A stretch of 7,326 nucleotides of DNA from Planctomycetaceae bacterium. GTDB lineage: Bacteria > Planctomycetota > Planctomycetia > Planctomycetales > Planctomycetaceae. Shown here piece by piece: positions 5,498 to 7,326 of the stretch. Location of the stretch: contig JALWSL010000211.1 in NCBI GenBank assembly GCA_027080405.1, positions 1 to 7,326 of the forward strand. The letters are read 5' to 3'. Below the pieces are notes generated by a model that saw only the letters and a list, made by a program, of their open reading frames with translations, ran no database searches and was not told where the DNA came from. The position numbers and the translations under genes are program-made. The number at the start of each line of letters is the position of its first letter. The stretch's first letter is position 1.

Positions 5498-6949
5498 ATG
5501 AACGTGACACAAAATGATCTGTTATCGCTGCGAACCCGTCGGCATCTGTTCCGGGATTGTGGGGTCGGGCTGGGCAAAATTGCGTTGGCTTCGCTGATGG
5601 CGGGGGCTCTCGGTTCAGGAAAAACGGCTCAGGCATCTCGGCACGGAGGTTTGCCGGGCGTCCCTCATTTCGCAGGCAAGGCGAAGCGGGTTATTTATCT
5701 GTTCATGGCCGGCGCGCCGAGTCAACTGGAGTTGTTCGACAACAAGCCGAAGCTCAAGGAACTGGAAGGGAAGCCGATACCGCCTTCGGTTATCAAAGGG
5801 CAACGGTATGCGTTCATCCAGTCGGATGCCGCCGTGCTGGGGCCGCGCTTCAAGTTCGCCAAACATGGGGAATCGGGACTGGAACTTTCCGAAACGCTCC
5901 CGCACCTGGCGAAAGTAGCGGATGACATCACACTGGTCCGTTCGGTGCATACCGATTTATTCAATCACTCGCCCGCTCAACTGTTTGTCAATACCGGCTT
6001 TGGGATTCCCGGACGCCCGAGCATGGGCTCCTGGCTCAGTTACGGGTTAGGTAACGAAGCGGACGATTTGCCCACGTTTGTCGTGTTGAAAAGTGGTGGC
6101 AGTTTAAGCGGCGGTTCGGGAATGTGGTCGGCCGGTTTTTTGCCATCACAACATCAGGGAGTCCCATTTCGCGGGCAGGGTGATCCGATTTTGCATGTTT
6201 CCAATCCGAAAGGGATCGACAGGCGCGCTCAGCGGGAATCGCTTGATCTGATCCGTTCGATGAACCAGATTCAGTACGATCAACTGAACGATCCCGAAAT
6301 CAAAACACGCATCGATGCGTACGAGATGGCGTTTCGGATGCAGTCCCGCGCTCCGGAATTGATGGAGTTTTCGCAGGAATCGAAAGCGACACTTGAGGCT
6401 TACGGGGCCGATCTCAAAAAACCTGCTGCTGCGTTTGCGAATAACTGTCTGCTCGCGCGACGATTGGCCGAGCGGGGCGTACGGTTCATTCAGGTGTATC
6501 ATGCTGGTTGGGATCATCACAGCAACGTGGAAGGGGGCGTGAAAAATCAATGCAAGTTGACGGATCAGGCGACCGCTGCGCTCATTCACGACATGAAACA
6601 GCGCGGGTTGCTTGATGACACGCTCATCGTTTGGGGGGGCGAATTTGGTCGCACGCCGATGGTTGAAGCGAGTGCCGCTTTGGGACGCAGCATGGGCAGA
6701 GATCATCACCCGCAGGCGTTCTCCATGTGGTTTTCCGGTGCAGGGATCAAGCCGGGGCTGACACACGGGGCGACCGATGAACTCGGTTTTCATCCGATCG
6801 AGAACCCGGCTCACGTGCACGATATTCAAGCGACAATTTTACACACACTCGGCATTGACCACACCCGTTTAACCTTCAAGGCGAACGGTCTCAACTTCCG
6901 GTTGACCGGCGTGGAAGATCATCATCCGATTAAAGAAATTTTGAGCTGA
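5498..6949 (+). CDS. DUF1501 protein (alkaline phosphatase/sulfatase-like fold), Tat-type N-terminus
   Basis: A 483-residue full-length DUF1501 protein. DUF1501 is uncharacterised but belongs to the alkaline-phosphatase/sulfatase superfamily and is greatly expanded in planctomycetes. The N-terminus TRRHLF (13-18), then an Ala/Gly/Leu-rich stretch to about residue 46, looks like a Tat signal. Family marks are IYLFMAGAPSQLELFDNKPKL (start 66), the KGQRYAF segment (100-106), HTDLFNHSPAQ (151-161), PSMGSWLSYGLG (174-185), GWDHH (337-341), the strongly conserved GGEFGRTP (380-387) and GRDHHP (400-405). The His/Asp/Glu residues in the last three are likely metal ligands by superfamily analogy. The gene lies 105 bases after the hydrolase and 6 before the PSCyt1 gene. 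DUF1501 genes more often sit downstream of their PSCyt1/PSD1 partner; here the order is reversed. Substrate unknown. Confidence 0.95.
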   Translation: MNVTQNDLLSLRTRRHLFRDCGVGLGKIALASLMAGALGSGKTAQASRHGGLPGVPHFAGKAKRVIYLFMAGAPSQLELFDNKPKLKELEGKPIPPSVIKGQRYAFIQSDAAVLGPRFKFAKHGESGLELSETLPHLAKVADDITLVRSVHTDLFNHSPAQLFVNTGFGIPGRPSMGSWLSYGLGNEADDLPTFVVLKSGGSLSGGSGMWSAGFLPSQHQGVPFRGQGDPILHVSNPKGIDRRAQRESLDLIRSMNQIQYDQLNDPEIKTRIDAYEMAFRMQSRAPELMEFSQESKATLEAYGADLKKPAAAFANNCLLARRLAERGVRFIQVYHAGWDHHSNVEGGVKNQCKLTDQATAALIHDMKQRGLLDDTLIVWGGEFGRTPMVEASAALGRSMGRDHHPQAFSMWFSGAGIKPGLTHGATDELGFHPIENPAHVHDIQATILHTLGIDHTRLTFKANGLNFRLTGVEDHHPIKEILS

Positions 6950-6955
6950 GGCAAA

Positions 6956-7326
6956 ATGGCCATGTTTTCAAGTCAACGATTGATAACCCTGCCTGGAATA
7001 CCGATTTTGCTTTGGTGTCTTATTTCATTAGGTGAGGCGGGAGAACCGGTTTCGTCGCCCGATTTCAATCAGGAAATCCGGCCGATTCTTTCGGAGAACT
7101 GCTTTTTCTGTCACGGCCCCGACGAAAACCATCGTGAAGCGGATTTGCGTCTGGATGATCGCGAAGCAGCGATTGAATTCCAGGCCATTGTTCCCGGTAA
7201 TCCGCAGGAAAGCGAACTGCTCAACAGGCTGCAGGCAACAGACCCGGAAGAGGTGATGCCGCCCCCTCACACGAAAAAAAAACTGACCGAAAAAGAAATC
7301 GCATTGTTGACGAAGTGGATTGAAGC
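6956..7326 (+). CDS. planctomycete cytochrome-c (PSCyt1) domain protein, N-terminal part only
   Basis: The frame opens at ATG 6956 and stays open for 123 codons to the window edge. A hydrophobic stretch (about 9-26) with a charged start is a probable signal peptide or membrane anchor. From residue 37 it follows the PSCyt1 pattern: [20 protein letters not shown], with haem-binding CxxCH at C49, C52 and H53, then the [11 protein letters not shown] segment (62-72), [12 protein letters not shown] (78-89), and [15 protein letters not shown] with M101 as probable distal haem ligand. Such proteins normally continue for 700-1000 residues with PSCyt2 and PSD1 domains (DUF1549/DUF1553), not visible here. 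TGAGG overlapping the DUF1501 stop is the likely ribosome site; a second ATG at 6962 gives better spacing and would shorten the protein by two residues. The 6-base gap implies co-transcription with DUF1501. Role unknown; an exported redox-linked function is inferred from the haem motif. Confidence 0.93.
   Translation, partial: MAMFSSQRLITLPGIPILLWCLISLGEAGEPVSSPDFNQEIRPILSENCFFCHGPDENHREADLRLDDREAAIEFQAIVPGNPQESELLNRLQATDPEEVMPPPHTKKKLTEKEIALLTKWIE

Noticed and set aside
6146..6829. Minus-strand open frame of 227 codons
   Set aside because: It is antisense to the conserved DUF1501 core; no supporting motif.
1..7326. Defence system, mobile element, tRNA or rRNA
   Set aside because: No transposase, integrase, nuclease, toxin, terminal inverted repeat with target duplication, or tRNA-like cloverleaf was seen on either strand; all genes fit ordinary planctomycete metabolic and envelope families.

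Overview
The window comes from a planctomycete (phylum Planctomycetota), probably class Planctomycetia. The strongest evidence is at the right end: a DUF1501 protein followed at once by a gene opening with a planctomycete cytochrome-c domain (PSCyt1 type), a pairing typical of that phylum. The Tat-exported SGNH hydrolase and the DUF3311 plus sodium/solute symporter pair fit this. Base composition looks close to balanced. Genus cannot be told from the sequence.

Left half, minus strand: (1) the first 363 residues of an M32 metallocarboxypeptidase, whose C-terminal part lies beyond position 1; (2) a 248-base gap with several small inverted repeats; (3) a two-gene unit reading leftwards, a small DUF3311 membrane protein followed by a 689-residue sodium/solute symporter. 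The symporter starts at a GTG that overlaps the DUF3311 stop by 4 bases behind a strong Shine-Dalgarno sequence, so the two are probably translationally coupled. It carries an unusual lysine-rich insertion of about 185 residues between transmembrane segments VI and VII.

Middle (about 3674-4276): a divergent control region of roughly 600 bases without a convincing gene. It holds candidate promoters on both strands, short direct repeats, an 8-bp inverted repeat and a leader region with two mutually exclusive hairpins ahead of the hydrolase.

Right half, plus strand: a GxDLY/SGNH-type hydrolase with a twin-arginine signal, a DUF1501 protein with a Tat-like N-terminus, and the first 123 codons of a PSCyt1 cytochrome-c-domain protein. 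The gaps are 105 and 6 bases. All three products look exported, so the strand probably encodes an envelope module acting on a (possibly acylated or sulfated) polymer. The divergent symporter could take up a small solute such as a monocarboxylate. That link is inference from proximity.

No RNA gene, mobile element, CRISPR array or defence system is visible. The best leads are the symporter insertion, the hexapeptide repeat at the DUF3311 C-terminus and the possible leader switch upstream of the hydrolase.
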